Assembly (NCBI GenBank): GCA_902598425.1
Contig: CACKBK010000006.1
Coordinates: forward strand, 1 to 51,669
Reading direction: 5' to 3'
Length of the DNA: 51,669 nucleotides
Source: an uncultured Pelagibacteraceae bacterium
GTDB lineage: Bacteria; Pseudomonadota; Alphaproteobacteria; Pelagibacterales; Pelagibacteraceae
In this document: positions 1-8,022 of the stretch, piece by piece
Position numbering within the stretch: position 1 is the stretch's first letter
How the letters are laid out: each line of letters begins with the position of its first letter
Notes under the pieces: generated by a model
What the model was told of the DNA's origin: nothing
What the model saw: only the letters and a program-made list of their open reading frames with translations
Database searches by the model: none
Made by a program: the position numbers and the translations under genes

Positions 1-1
1 T

Positions 2-1357
2 AAATTAATTGATGATTTTTTAGTAGAAAAAAATAGTTTTATATTTGAGTCAGTTGAAAAAGGAAAAATAAAAGGCAGATATACAATATTTGGTAGGAAC
101 CCTGATAAAATTTGGGAATTCAATAATAATTATGGTTATTTGATACAGAATAAAAAAAAAATTAAAATTAAAGGAAATCCTGAAAAAATAATAGAGAAAA
201 TAATAGAAGATTTTAAATTTAAAACTCCCTCAATTTTACCACCAATATCATCTTTAATTTCAGGATATTTTTCTTATGATTCAATTAGATATATTGAAAA
301 AATACCTAATACTTGTAAAGACGATTTAAAATTGCCAGACGTTAGGCTCTTAAGACCTAGAACTTTGATTATTTATGACAATTTAAAAAAAAAAATATTT
401 TATATTATTAATGTTTTCAATGACGAAAAAATAACAAATTTTTCAAAAAAATATACTCAAGTTCAAAATGAACTAAATAGTCTATACAATAATAATTTTA
501 ATATTAAAAAGAAAAATAATATTAAAAAAAGTAGCTCAAGAATAAATATAAAATCGAATACTTCAAAAAGTAGTTTTCTAAATATGGTGAATAAAGCTAA
601 AAACTTTATAAAAATAGGTGATATTTTTCAGGTGGTTTTAAGTCAAAGATTTGAAGCTAAATTATCAAAAGATCCCTTAGATATATATAAAAAATTAAGG
701 GTCACAAACCCCTCGCCTTTCATGTTTTTTTTTAATTTTCCTGACTTTCAAATTATCGGTGCGAGCCCTGAAATTCTAGTCAGACTAAGAGACAATAAAA
801 TAACTGTAAGGCCTATAGCTGGAACCAGACCAAGGGGGAAAAATTATATTCAGGATAAATTTTATGAAAAAGATTTACTAAATGATAAAAAGGAACTTTC
901 AGAACATTTAATGTTATTAGATTTAGGAAGAAATGATGCGGGTAAAGTTTCGAAAATTAACAGTGTAAAGGTCACAGAAAGCTTTACTATTGAGAGATAT
1001 TCACATGTCATGCATATAGTCTCTAATGTAACTGGTGTATATAATAACAAGTATTCTAAATTTAAATCATTACTGGCTGGATTTCCTGCTGGAACTGTTT
1101 CGGGTGCGCCAAAAATAAGAGCCATGGAAATTATTGATCAGCTAGAAAAAACAAAACGAAAAGTTTATGCTGGAGGTATCGGTTATTTTTCTGCTAATGG
1201 AGAATTTGATACTTGTATAGCACTAAGAACTGCAATGGTAAAAAATAAAAAATTTTACGTTCAAGCTGGCGCTGGGATAGTAGCAGACAGTGTTCCTTTA
1301 AAAGAATATGAGGAAACTGTAAATAAAGCTAAAGCTTTAATTAATGCTTTAAGATAA
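2..1357 (+). CDS. trpE: Anthranilate synthase component I, 5' end outside window
   Basis: This cytoplasmic subunit converts chorismate to anthranilate using ammonia supplied by TrpG, the first committed step of tryptophan synthesis. The frame is open from base 2. The residues upstream of the first possible internal start (TTG at 140) already fit the family, including an E-S element resembling the tryptophan-feedback site (ESVEKGKIKGRY), so that TTG is not the start. About 451 residues are visible against roughly 490-520 in the family. Chorismate-binding motifs are intact: PIAGTRPRG, GAPKIRAMEIID and AGAGIVADS near the C-terminus. Its TAA overlaps the trpG ATG by one base (TAATG), pointing to translational coupling. 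The trp promoter and any leader are outside the window. Confidence 0.95.
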   Translation, partial: KLIDDFLVEKNSFIFESVEKGKIKGRYTIFGRNPDKIWEFNNNYGYLIQNKKKIKIKGNPEKIIEKIIEDFKFKTPSILPPISSLISGYFSYDSIRYIEKIPNTCKDDLKLPDVRLLRPRTLIIYDNLKKKIFYIINVFNDEKITNFSKKYTQVQNELNSLYNNNFNIKKKNNIKKSSSRINIKSNTSKSSFLNMVNKAKNFIKIGDIFQVVLSQRFEAKLSKDPLDIYKKLRVTNPSPFMFFFNFPDFQIIGASPEILVRLRDNKITVRPIAGTRPRGKNYIQDKFYEKDLLNDKKELSEHLMLLDLGRNDAGKVSKINSVKVTESFTIERYSHVMHIVSNVTGVYNNKYSKFKSLLAGFPAGTVSGAPKIRAMEIIDQLEKTKRKVYAGGIGYFSANGEFDTCIALRTAMVKNKKFYVQAGAGIVADSVPLKEYEETVNKAKALINALR

Positions 1358-1929
1358 TGAAAATTGTATTAATAGATAATTACGATAGTTTTACTTTTAA
1401 TTTGTTTCATTATTTATCATCTTTTAAAATAAAAGTTGATGTAGTTAGAAATGATAAGATTACCTCAAAGCAAATTTTAAATAAAAAATACAACAAGATT
1501 GTAATATCACCTGGACCAGGAAACCCCAATCAATCTGGAAATTGTCTAAATATCGTTAAATCACTTCATGAAAAAGTTCCTATTTTAGGCGTTTGTTTAG
1601 GTCATCAAATAATTGGACAAGTGTTCGGTTCAAAAGTAGTTCAAGCAAAAAAATTAATGCATGGTAAAACAAGCAAAATTATTTCAAAAAAAACAGGAAT
1701 ATTAAAAAATTTACCAAAAAATTTTGAGGCAACAAGATATCATAGTTTAATAATTGATAAAAAAACCCTTTCAAAAGACCTTGAAATTACTGCACAGACC
1801 ACGGATGGATTAATTATGGGAATTCAGCATAAAAAATATAACGTTCATGGAGTGCAATTTCACCCTGAAAGTATTAAAACAAAATTAGGATTAAAAATTT
1901 TAAAAAACTTTATAAAATATAAAAATTAG
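1357..1929 (+). CDS. trpG: Anthranilate synthase component II (glutamine amidotransferase)
   Basis: This class I glutamine amidotransferase hydrolyses glutamine and channels ammonia to TrpE. At 190 residues it has the usual length of a stand-alone TrpG. The nucleophile elbow is GVCLGHQ with Cys80, the oxyanion-strand motif SPGPGNP lies at about 51-57, and the His/Glu pair is in HGVQFHPES (His169, Glu171). The start is fixed by the 1-base overlap with trpE, and the stop codon shares its last base with the GTG of trpD. A PabA role is possible because some small genomes use one amidotransferase for both tryptophan and folate. The position between trpE and trpD makes the trp role primary. Confidence 0.95.
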   Translation: MKIVLIDNYDSFTFNLFHYLSSFKIKVDVVRNDKITSKQILNKKYNKIVISPGPGNPNQSGNCLNIVKSLHEKVPILGVCLGHQIIGQVFGSKVVQAKKLMHGKTSKIISKKTGILKNLPKNFEATRYHSLIIDKKTLSKDLEITAQTTDGLIMGIQHKKYNVHGVQFHPESIKTKLGLKILKNFIKYKN

Positions 1930-2921
1930 TGAAAAATTATATCGATAAAATTAAAAAAAAACAAAGTCTGACCTTTGATGAAAGTAAAGCTGCTTTTGAG
2001 ATATTAATGGAAGGAAAAGCAAATGATGAGGAAATATATGATTTTTTAACATCATTATCTGAGAAAGGTGAGTCTTCAGATGAAATAGCTGGTGGAGTTT
2101 TTGTGCTTAGAAATAAGTCCAAAAGGGTATCTATAAGGGGTTGTGTTGATACATGTGGAACTGGTGGAGATGGTATGAACACGCTGAATATATCCACTGC
2201 CTCCGCTTTGTTACTAGCAAGTATGGGAATAAAGGTTGCAAAACACGGGAATAAAGCTGTGTCATCAAAATGTGGATCTGGTGATGTGTTAGAGGCTTTG
2301 AATATCAAAATAAATTTAGAGCCAAATGATATTGAAGATCAAATAAAAAAAAATAATTTCGGTTTTATGTTTGCGCCTAATTATCATAGTGCAATGAGAT
2401 TTGTTGGTCCAATCAGAAAAAAAATTGGAAAAAGAACTATATTTAATATGATTGGACCTTTAAGTAGTCCTGCTCTAGTGAAAAGGCAAGTTGTTGGAGT
2501 TTTTGATAAAAAACTCTTAAAGATATTTGCAAATGCTTTAAATAATTTAGATATTAAATTTGCATGGATTGTTAACAGCGAGGATGGTTTAGATGAAATT
2601 TCACCATATGCTAAAACAAATGTAATTCAACTTAAAAACAGTAAAATTTCTGAAATTATTATTGATCCAAAAGAACTAGGTATAAATGCAGATAAGTTTG
2701 AAAATCTTGTGGGCAATGATGCTAAATTTAATGCAGATAAAATGATTAATATATTTAAAGGAGAGGATAATGATTTTTCTAAAGCTGTGTGTTTAAATGC
2801 TGCTGCTGGTTTGATTGTAAATGAAACACATAAAAATTTCGCTCATGCATATAACGCTTCAAGAGAACATATTCTATCAAAAAAAGTTATAAAACATTTA
2901 GAAAAAATTCAAAATGCCTGA
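1929..2921 (+). CDS. trpD: Anthranilate phosphoribosyltransferase
   Basis: Transfers the phosphoribosyl group of PRPP to anthranilate, the second dedicated tryptophan step, in the cytoplasm. The protein has 330 residues, normal for the family. It shows the PRPP-binding GTGGDG (77-82), NIST (87-90) and the KHGNKAVSSKCGSGD segment (105-119). The start is a GTG whose G is the last base of the trpG stop; no later ATG would retain the N-terminal helical domain. The 3' end overlaps trpC by 8 bases. The tightly overlapped order trpE-G-D-C indicates one operon. trpF, trpB and trpA are not in the window. Confidence 0.95.
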   Translation: MKNYIDKIKKKQSLTFDESKAAFEILMEGKANDEEIYDFLTSLSEKGESSDEIAGGVFVLRNKSKRVSIRGCVDTCGTGGDGMNTLNISTASALLLASMGIKVAKHGNKAVSSKCGSGDVLEALNIKINLEPNDIEDQIKKNNFGFMFAPNYHSAMRFVGPIRKKIGKRTIFNMIGPLSSPALVKRQVVGVFDKKLLKIFANALNNLDIKFAWIVNSEDGLDEISPYAKTNVIQLKNSKISEIIIDPKELGINADKFENLVGNDAKFNADKMINIFKGEDNDFSKAVCLNAAAGLIVNETHKNFAHAYNASREHILSKKVIKHLEKIQNA

Positions 2922-3705
2922 TAATGTTCTTGAAAAAATAATTCAAAAGAAAAAAGAAAAAATAGAAAATTTAAAAAAAAATATTACTTTAGAGTCGTTA
3001 AAAGAATCAGTTGCTTCAAGTAAAACATTTATTAATTTTAAAGAAAAAATTGAAAATAATTTAAAAGATAACAAAATTTCAATAATTGCTGAAATCAAAA
3101 AAGCCAGCCCCTCTGCTGGTATACTTATAAAGGACTATGACCCTGTAAAAATAGCTAATATATATGATGAAAATAAAGCTACTTGTTTGTCAGTTTTAAC
3201 TGAAGAAGATTTTTTTTTAGGAAACTTGAATCATATAAAAAAAATCAAAGAAAAAATAAACTTACCAATTCTTTGTAAGGATTTTTTTGTGGATAAATTT
3301 CAAGTGCCATTAGCAAAAAGTTATGGTGCAGATGCAATATTAATTATATTAGCTGGAGTAAGTGAAAACCTTGCAAATGAATTGTATGAAGAAGCATCTA
3401 AATTAAATATGTCAGTTATAGTTGAGGTCCATACTGTCGAAGAAGCTAAAGAGGCTCTAAAATTTAAAAATGCTTTAATAGGAATAAATAATAGAAATTT
3501 AAAAACTTTAAAAACTGATATAAATACAACTTTTGATATTCATAATGTTCTGAGAGATCACCCAGGTCCATTAATTTCTGAAAGTGGAATTAAAACAAAA
3601 GATGAGCTTTTAGATTTATCAAAAAAGACCTCTATTAAAACTTTTTTAATCGGTGAATCACTTTTAAAAAATTTACATAATAATTCTATTTTTTCAGTTC
3701 TTTAG
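2914..3705 (+). CDS. trpC: Indole-3-glycerol phosphate synthase
   Basis: This (beta/alpha)8-barrel enzyme closes the indole ring of carboxyphenylamino-deoxyribulose phosphate, giving indole-3-glycerol phosphate. It has 263 residues and is monofunctional, with no TrpF domain fused. Catalytic landmarks are visible: the EIKKASPS strand with Lys62, CKDFF with Lys122, the glutamate of VEVHT (Glu171), GINNRNL (Asn192) and the phosphate-binding SESGI (222-226). It is the last gene of the overlapping trp cluster; the next gene, lexA, lies 88 bases further on with its own operator, so the trp transcript probably ends in that gap. No strong intrinsic terminator hairpin is visible there. Confidence 0.95.
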   Translation: MPDNVLEKIIQKKKEKIENLKKNITLESLKESVASSKTFINFKEKIENNLKDNKISIIAEIKKASPSAGILIKDYDPVKIANIYDENKATCLSVLTEEDFFLGNLNHIKKIKEKINLPILCKDFFVDKFQVPLAKSYGADAILIILAGVSENLANELYEEASKLNMSVIVEVHTVEEAKEALKFKNALIGINNRNLKTLKTDINTTFDIHNVLRDHPGPLISESGIKTKDELLDLSKKTSIKTFLIGESLLKNLHNNSIFSVL

Positions 3706-3754
3706 TCAATTAATCCCAGTTTTTATTACTTTTTTTACTATTGTTAATTATAGA

Positions 3755-3769
3755 GAACTTTTGTAGAAC
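3755..3769 (+). promoter_or_regulatory. LexA operator (alphaproteobacterial SOS box)
   Basis: The site reads GAAC, seven bases, GAAC: exactly the direct-repeat LexA box known for Alphaproteobacteria (GAAC-N7-GAAC, equivalently GTTC-N7-GTTC). It lies 24 bases upstream of the lexA ATG and overlaps a plausible promoter (TTGTTA, 17 bases, TAGAAC). Binding there would block lexA transcription, so lexA should be autoregulated. Confidence 0.85.
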
Positions 3770-3793
3770 AGATTCTGTACGATATTTGTTCTT

Positions 3794-4468
3794 ATGCTTA
3801 CAAAAAAACAAAAAAATTTACTTTTATTTATCAACAAGAAGTTGAGAAGCTCTGGTGTATCTCCTTCTTATGAAGAAATGAAAGCTTCACTTAATCTAAA
3901 ATCCAAATCTGGGATACATAGACTAATTAGTGCTTTAGAAGAAAGAGGATTTATTAAAAGATTGGCTCATAAAGCAAGAGCGCTAGAGGTAATAAAATTA
4001 CCTGAAACAGCTTCTGCTAACGATATTTATAACAGCTTCTCACCGAGTATAATAAAAGGTGGCTTAGACAATGAGCAGGAAGTTGGTGGGGCAGAAATAC
4101 CAGTATTAGGAAAAATTGCTGCTGGAACTCCTGTTGAGGCAATACAAAATGAGGTTTCTAGAATTCCACTTCCTGAAAATATTGAAAAAAAAGGTGAATA
4201 TTTTGGATTAAAAGTACAAGGCGATTCTATGATTGAAGCCGGTATTAACGATGGAGATACGGTCGTTATAAAGAAAACTGATACAGCAGATAATGGAAAG
4301 ATAGTTGTTGCTCTTATTGATGATCATGAGGCAATGTTAAAAAGAATTCGAAAAAAAGGCAAAACTGTAGCATTAGAAAGTGCTAATAAAAACTATGAGA
4401 CAAAAATTTTTGGGCCAGATAGAGTAAAAGTTCAAGGCGTTCTAGTATCTTTATATAGAAGTTTCTAA
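3794..4468 (+). CDS. lexA: LexA SOS repressor
   Basis: Represses DNA-damage genes and cleaves itself when RecA is activated. It has 224 residues. An N-terminal winged-helix DNA-binding domain occupies about 1-68 ([20 protein letters not shown]) and a C-terminal S24 peptidase domain about 100-224. The self-cleavage site is the Ala110-Gly111 bond in GKIAAGTP. The catalytic Ser145 is in GDSMIEAGI and Lys183 is in AMLKR, so the protease is intact. The ATG is chosen because the winged helix begins directly after it. The linker between domains (about 70-100) is longer than in E. coli LexA. The SOS box in front supports autoregulation. gltX follows 22 bases downstream and may be cotranscribed. Confidence 0.96.
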   Translation: MLTKKQKNLLLFINKKLRSSGVSPSYEEMKASLNLKSKSGIHRLISALEERGFIKRLAHKARALEVIKLPETASANDIYNSFSPSIIKGGLDNEQEVGGAEIPVLGKIAAGTPVEAIQNEVSRIPLPENIEKKGEYFGLKVQGDSMIEAGINDGDTVVIKKTDTADNGKIVVALIDDHEAMLKRIRKKGKTVALESANKNYETKIFGPDRVKVQGVLVSLYRSF

Positions 4469-4490
4469 TTAAATATAATAAACAATTATA

Positions 4491-5882
4491 ATGAAAAAAG
4501 TAGCAACTAGATTTGCTCCGTCTCCTACTGGACCTTTGCATATTGGTGGAGTTAGAACCGCGTTGTTTAATTGGTTATTTTCCAAAAATCAAAATGGATC
4601 TTTTTATTTAAGGATAGAAGATACTGATAAGGAGAGATCTAAAGATGAATACAAAGATCAAATAATCAAATCACTTATATGGATTGGTATTGAAAATGAT
4701 GGGGATGAATATATTCAATCAACAAAAATACAAAATCATATTAAAGTTGCAAAACAATTGCTTGATAAAGGTCTTGCTTACAAGTGTTATTGTTCAAATG
4801 AAGAAATAGAGGAACAAAAAAAAAGAGCTAAGCAAAAAAAAATTCCATATATTTATGATAGGAAATGGAGAGATAAAAATGAAACAGATGCCCCCAAAGA
4901 TGTTAAACCTACTATTCGCTTCAAAAGTAAAATTGAAGGAACATCTATTTTAAAGGATTTAGTTCAAGGTAAGGTAGAAATCCAAAATAACACAATTGAA
5001 GATTTTATAATCCTTAGAAATGATGAATCACCAACTTATAACTTATCTGCATCAGTTGATGATCATGATATGAATATAACACATATTATAAGGGGTGATG
5101 ATCATAAAATTAACACCTTTAAACAAATGCAAATTTATCAAGCTATGAATTGGGAAGTACCCAATTTTGCCCATATACCTTTAATACATACATCAGAAGG
5201 AAAAAAATTATCAAAAAGAGACAAAGCTTCAACTTTAGATGATTACTCTAAAATTGGAATATTGCCAGAAGCATTAAGAAATTATCTCCTAAGATTAGGC
5301 TGGTCGTATAAAGATAAAGAAATATTTTCAAAAGAGGAAAGTATAAAATATTTTAATTTTGAAGGAATCGGAAAGTCACCCTCTAAACTGGATTTTAATA
5401 GAATTCTTTCTATTAACGAACATTATATTAAAAATATAGATGAAAATGATTTGTTTAGTAAATTTCAAAAATATGCTCAAACATATAAATATAAAATATC
5501 TGAGGATAAGACTAATCAATTAAAACAGTCACTGGGATTTCTTAAAAATAAGGCCAAAACATTAGAAGATATTTTTAAAAATTCACAATATTTATTAAAC
5601 GATACAGTCAAAATTAATCAAGATGATTTGAAGTTAATTGACGAAAAGTCTAAAAAAATTATTAAAGAATTTATCGAAAAAATCCTAAATTTAAATAATT
5701 TCGATAGAAGTGAACTAGAACCCATAGTTAAATCTTTAATATCTAAATTTGATACAAATTTTAAAGGCGTTGGTCAGCCTTTAAGAATAGTTTTGACAGG
5801 ATCGAGATTTGGACCTGGTATTTATGATATTTTAACATCTTTAGGAAAGGTTCAGGTTGTCGAAAGACTAAAGAATATCTAG
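4491..5882 (+). CDS. gltX: Glutamyl-tRNA synthetase
   Basis: This class I synthetase charges tRNA-Glu (and, in many alphaproteobacteria, tRNA-Gln for later amidation). It has 463 residues, the usual bacterial length. The HIGH-type signature is in PSPTGPLHIGG (His17-Gly20) and the KMSKS-type loop is KLSKRDK (239-245). The C-terminal anticodon-binding domain is complete. The ATG lies 22 bases after lexA. The 3' end overlaps the convergent lectin autotransporter gene by 4 bases, leaving no room for a terminator between them. Confidence 0.96.
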   Translation: MKKVATRFAPSPTGPLHIGGVRTALFNWLFSKNQNGSFYLRIEDTDKERSKDEYKDQIIKSLIWIGIENDGDEYIQSTKIQNHIKVAKQLLDKGLAYKCYCSNEEIEEQKKRAKQKKIPYIYDRKWRDKNETDAPKDVKPTIRFKSKIEGTSILKDLVQGKVEIQNNTIEDFIILRNDESPTYNLSASVDDHDMNITHIIRGDDHKINTFKQMQIYQAMNWEVPNFAHIPLIHTSEGKKLSKRDKASTLDDYSKIGILPEALRNYLLRLGWSYKDKEIFSKEESIKYFNFEGIGKSPSKLDFNRILSINEHYIKNIDENDLFSKFQKYAQTYKYKISEDKTNQLKQSLGFLKNKAKTLEDIFKNSQYLLNDTVKINQDDLKLIDEKSKKIIKEFIEKILNLNNFDRSELEPIVKSLISKFDTNFKGVGQPLRIVLTGSRFGPGIYDILTSLGKVQVVERLKNI

Positions 5883-8017
5883 AATGATTGTGAAAATTCT
5901 ATTGTAATTATATTTTCAAAGTCATCGTTACTTTTTTGAATTCTTCCAAGCTTTGTGTAAACGTTTAATCCTCTATCTGTATTATAATTGTATCCTGTTT
6001 CAATTTTCATGAAATAACTGTAAGGAACGACATAATTATAAGTATAAAGTTTTTCTGTTGAATCGCTTATTAAATTTGCTTGTATCGAGGCTTTTTCAGA
6101 GTGATCTTTTTTATACTCAAATTTTAAAAATGATACATGTTTATCAATTTCATTTTCTCTTCTATAGAATAATGTTGATCCAATTGAAGATGTGTAATTT
6201 GTCAAAGTGTGAGGTTTAAATTTAAGTTTTTGATTGTTTCCAGATTCTGAGTATCCATTAAAATCTGTATAAATATAGTCTAATCCTGAAAATAATTGTA
6301 AATCAAATTTATCAACATTTTTAATATAATTTAAATATGTTGTTCCATAAAATTGCTCAGATTTTCTATCACCTATGACTAAATTAGATGTATTTGATCT
6401 ATCTACAACTCTCTCAGTTAAACTTTTTAATGCCCCATAACCAAGTATACTATCAAGATATAGGGATTTAGAGTTCCAAGCTGAATAAACAATTAAATTT
6501 TCACCGCGCATTGTCAAATTAGAACCATGATTACCTATGTCAGTTTTATCATCAGCGATGTTGAGAGCTATACCAAACAAAGTATTATTTTTTAATTTAT
6601 CAAAACCAATAGTAATAGAATCCATCTCATTTTCTTTAGCTAAATTATTTAATTTTAAATCTGTTCGTCCTGTTGAAATTTTACCATTTATCCAAAACTG
6701 CCAGTCGTTCTCTTTAGTATTATCAACTTTTTTATTTTGCACATAGTTAGCAAGTGATATAAGACCTTTTGATGCATAATGATTAATTATATCTTCATAA
6801 TTTTTACCAATTTCATCTAAGTTAACTTGAAGCGAAATTTTATTATTTTTGAAACCTTTATTATTTTTTCTTAACCTAAATTCATGAAGCCTATCTAATA
6901 CGCTATCCATACTATTTCTTGCAAATCTTGTGGCTGACTCGTTTTGAGCATCAACGATACCAACTAACTCCTGATCATCAAAAACATTATATGTACTGTC
7001 TGATGCCTCAATAGACTCTATTCTTAAATTAACAACTCCGGTTGTGGTGGCGCTTTCTCCATCAGTACCACCATATTCTATAATATAAAACATGACACCT
7101 GCTCTATCACATTCGTAATCATTCCAATCTCCATCAGATCTCATATGTGCACAATCTTCATCAGCAGGATCACCAGTAGGGTGGTCATTAGGTTCAAATT
7201 TAGATGGCTGTCCTTCAGGTCTTCTCCAGCTATTATACTCGTAACCTGATGCTAATGCACAATCCGCGTGTGCATCATCTGCCTTTGATCCAACAGCAGT
7301 TTGACAAAAAAAAGTATTTCCATTATCAGGACCAGACACCCACTCCCAAGTCCCCTCGGTTACAGGGTGAGAATTTGATGTATAAGTAGAGCTATCTGAT
7401 CCACCAATCCAAGTATCTTGGCCTACTTTACTATCCAAAAAATCATTTTCAGCTTGAGAAGTAATTGTAGCAAGATAACCAGATAAACCGTACAAGGTTG
7501 ATGCTTCAGCAGCAGCCTTTGCTTCAGGCCATGTTTTTTCTGCATTCACTATTTCATAGTAATGACCAGTACCCGAAAAATAATTCGTACCTGCGGGTGT
7601 TATTGAAACAGTTATCGTTGGAGATCCAGTTGATCCGTCACCTTTAAAAGATAAAGTAGCAATAGCAATATTTATATCATCCTGTGTTCCTCTAAAACCT
7701 ACTTCTGTTAGGGAATTACCCGAGCAGTTTGTAGGCTCAGTTGATGCATCACTCGTATAACCACAATAGCCCTTAGCTCGTAACAAATTTGACGTTGTAG
7801 TAACCTTAACATTTCCGGAAGATGCTACAGCTGAAAATATAAGTGTTCCAGAATAACCTGAAATTGATGGAGTTGTTCCAGAAGAAGATAATAAAACAAA
7901 ATCTGTTGTATTAGCAACCAGGTTTGTAGGAAATGTTAGGGTCTCTGCTTTAACAATTTTATTATAACTAAAGAGCAAAAATAAAATGAGAAAGAAAGTT
8001 TTTCTTACCTTGGTCAT
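5879..8017 (-). CDS. Autotransporter-like outer-membrane protein with C-type lectin domain
   Basis: A predicted surface protein of 712 residues, not a named gene. Residues 1-24 form a signal peptide (basic start, long hydrophobic core, cleavage after KAE-preceding Ala24). Residues 25-145 are Ser/Thr/Gly-rich and beta-like, with two Cys (85, 98). Residues 148-318 read as a C-type lectin fold: GHYYEIVNAEKTWPEAKAAA, WIGG (203-206), WEWVSG (224-229), the calcium/sugar-type EPN (275-277), EDC (287-289) and WNDYEC (298-303). A helical linker (about 358-384) leads to a barrel-like region (about 437-712) ending in Phe, as expected for a BamA client. Family knowledge suggests calcium-dependent glycan binding at the cell surface; the ligand is unknown. 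It starts 5 bases after lpxB with no clear Shine-Dalgarno. Confidence 0.85.
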   Translation of the reverse strand: MTKVRKTFFLILFLLFSYNKIVKAETLTFPTNLVANTTDFVLLSSSGTTPSISGYSGTLIFSAVASSGNVKVTTTSNLLRAKGYCGYTSDASTEPTNCSGNSLTEVGFRGTQDDINIAIATLSFKGDGSTGSPTITVSITPAGTNYFSGTGHYYEIVNAEKTWPEAKAAAEASTLYGLSGYLATITSQAENDFLDSKVGQDTWIGGSDSSTYTSNSHPVTEGTWEWVSGPDNGNTFFCQTAVGSKADDAHADCALASGYEYNSWRRPEGQPSKFEPNDHPTGDPADEDCAHMRSDGDWNDYECDRAGVMFYIIEYGGTDGESATTTGVVNLRIESIEASDSTYNVFDDQELVGIVDAQNESATRFARNSMDSVLDRLHEFRLRKNNKGFKNNKISLQVNLDEIGKNYEDIINHYASKGLISLANYVQNKKVDNTKENDWQFWINGKISTGRTDLKLNNLAKENEMDSITIGFDKLKNNTLFGIALNIADDKTDIGNHGSNLTMRGENLIVYSAWNSKSLYLDSILGYGALKSLTERVVDRSNTSNLVIGDRKSEQFYGTTYLNYIKNVDKFDLQLFSGLDYIYTDFNGYSESGNNQKLKFKPHTLTNYTSSIGSTLFYRRENEIDKHVSFLKFEYKKDHSEKASIQANLISDSTEKLYTYNYVVPYSYFMKIETGYNYNTDRGLNVYTKLGRIQKSNDDFENIITIEFSQSF

Positions 8018-8022
8018 AAATA

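Noticed and set aside
140-1357. trpE starting at an internal TTG (base 140)
   Set aside because: The frame is open upstream to the window edge and the upstream residues match the TrpE N-terminal region, so the gene is simply cut by the window.
1937-2308. 123-codon minus-strand frame inside trpD
   Set aside because: Antisense to the PRPP-binding region of TrpD; no support.
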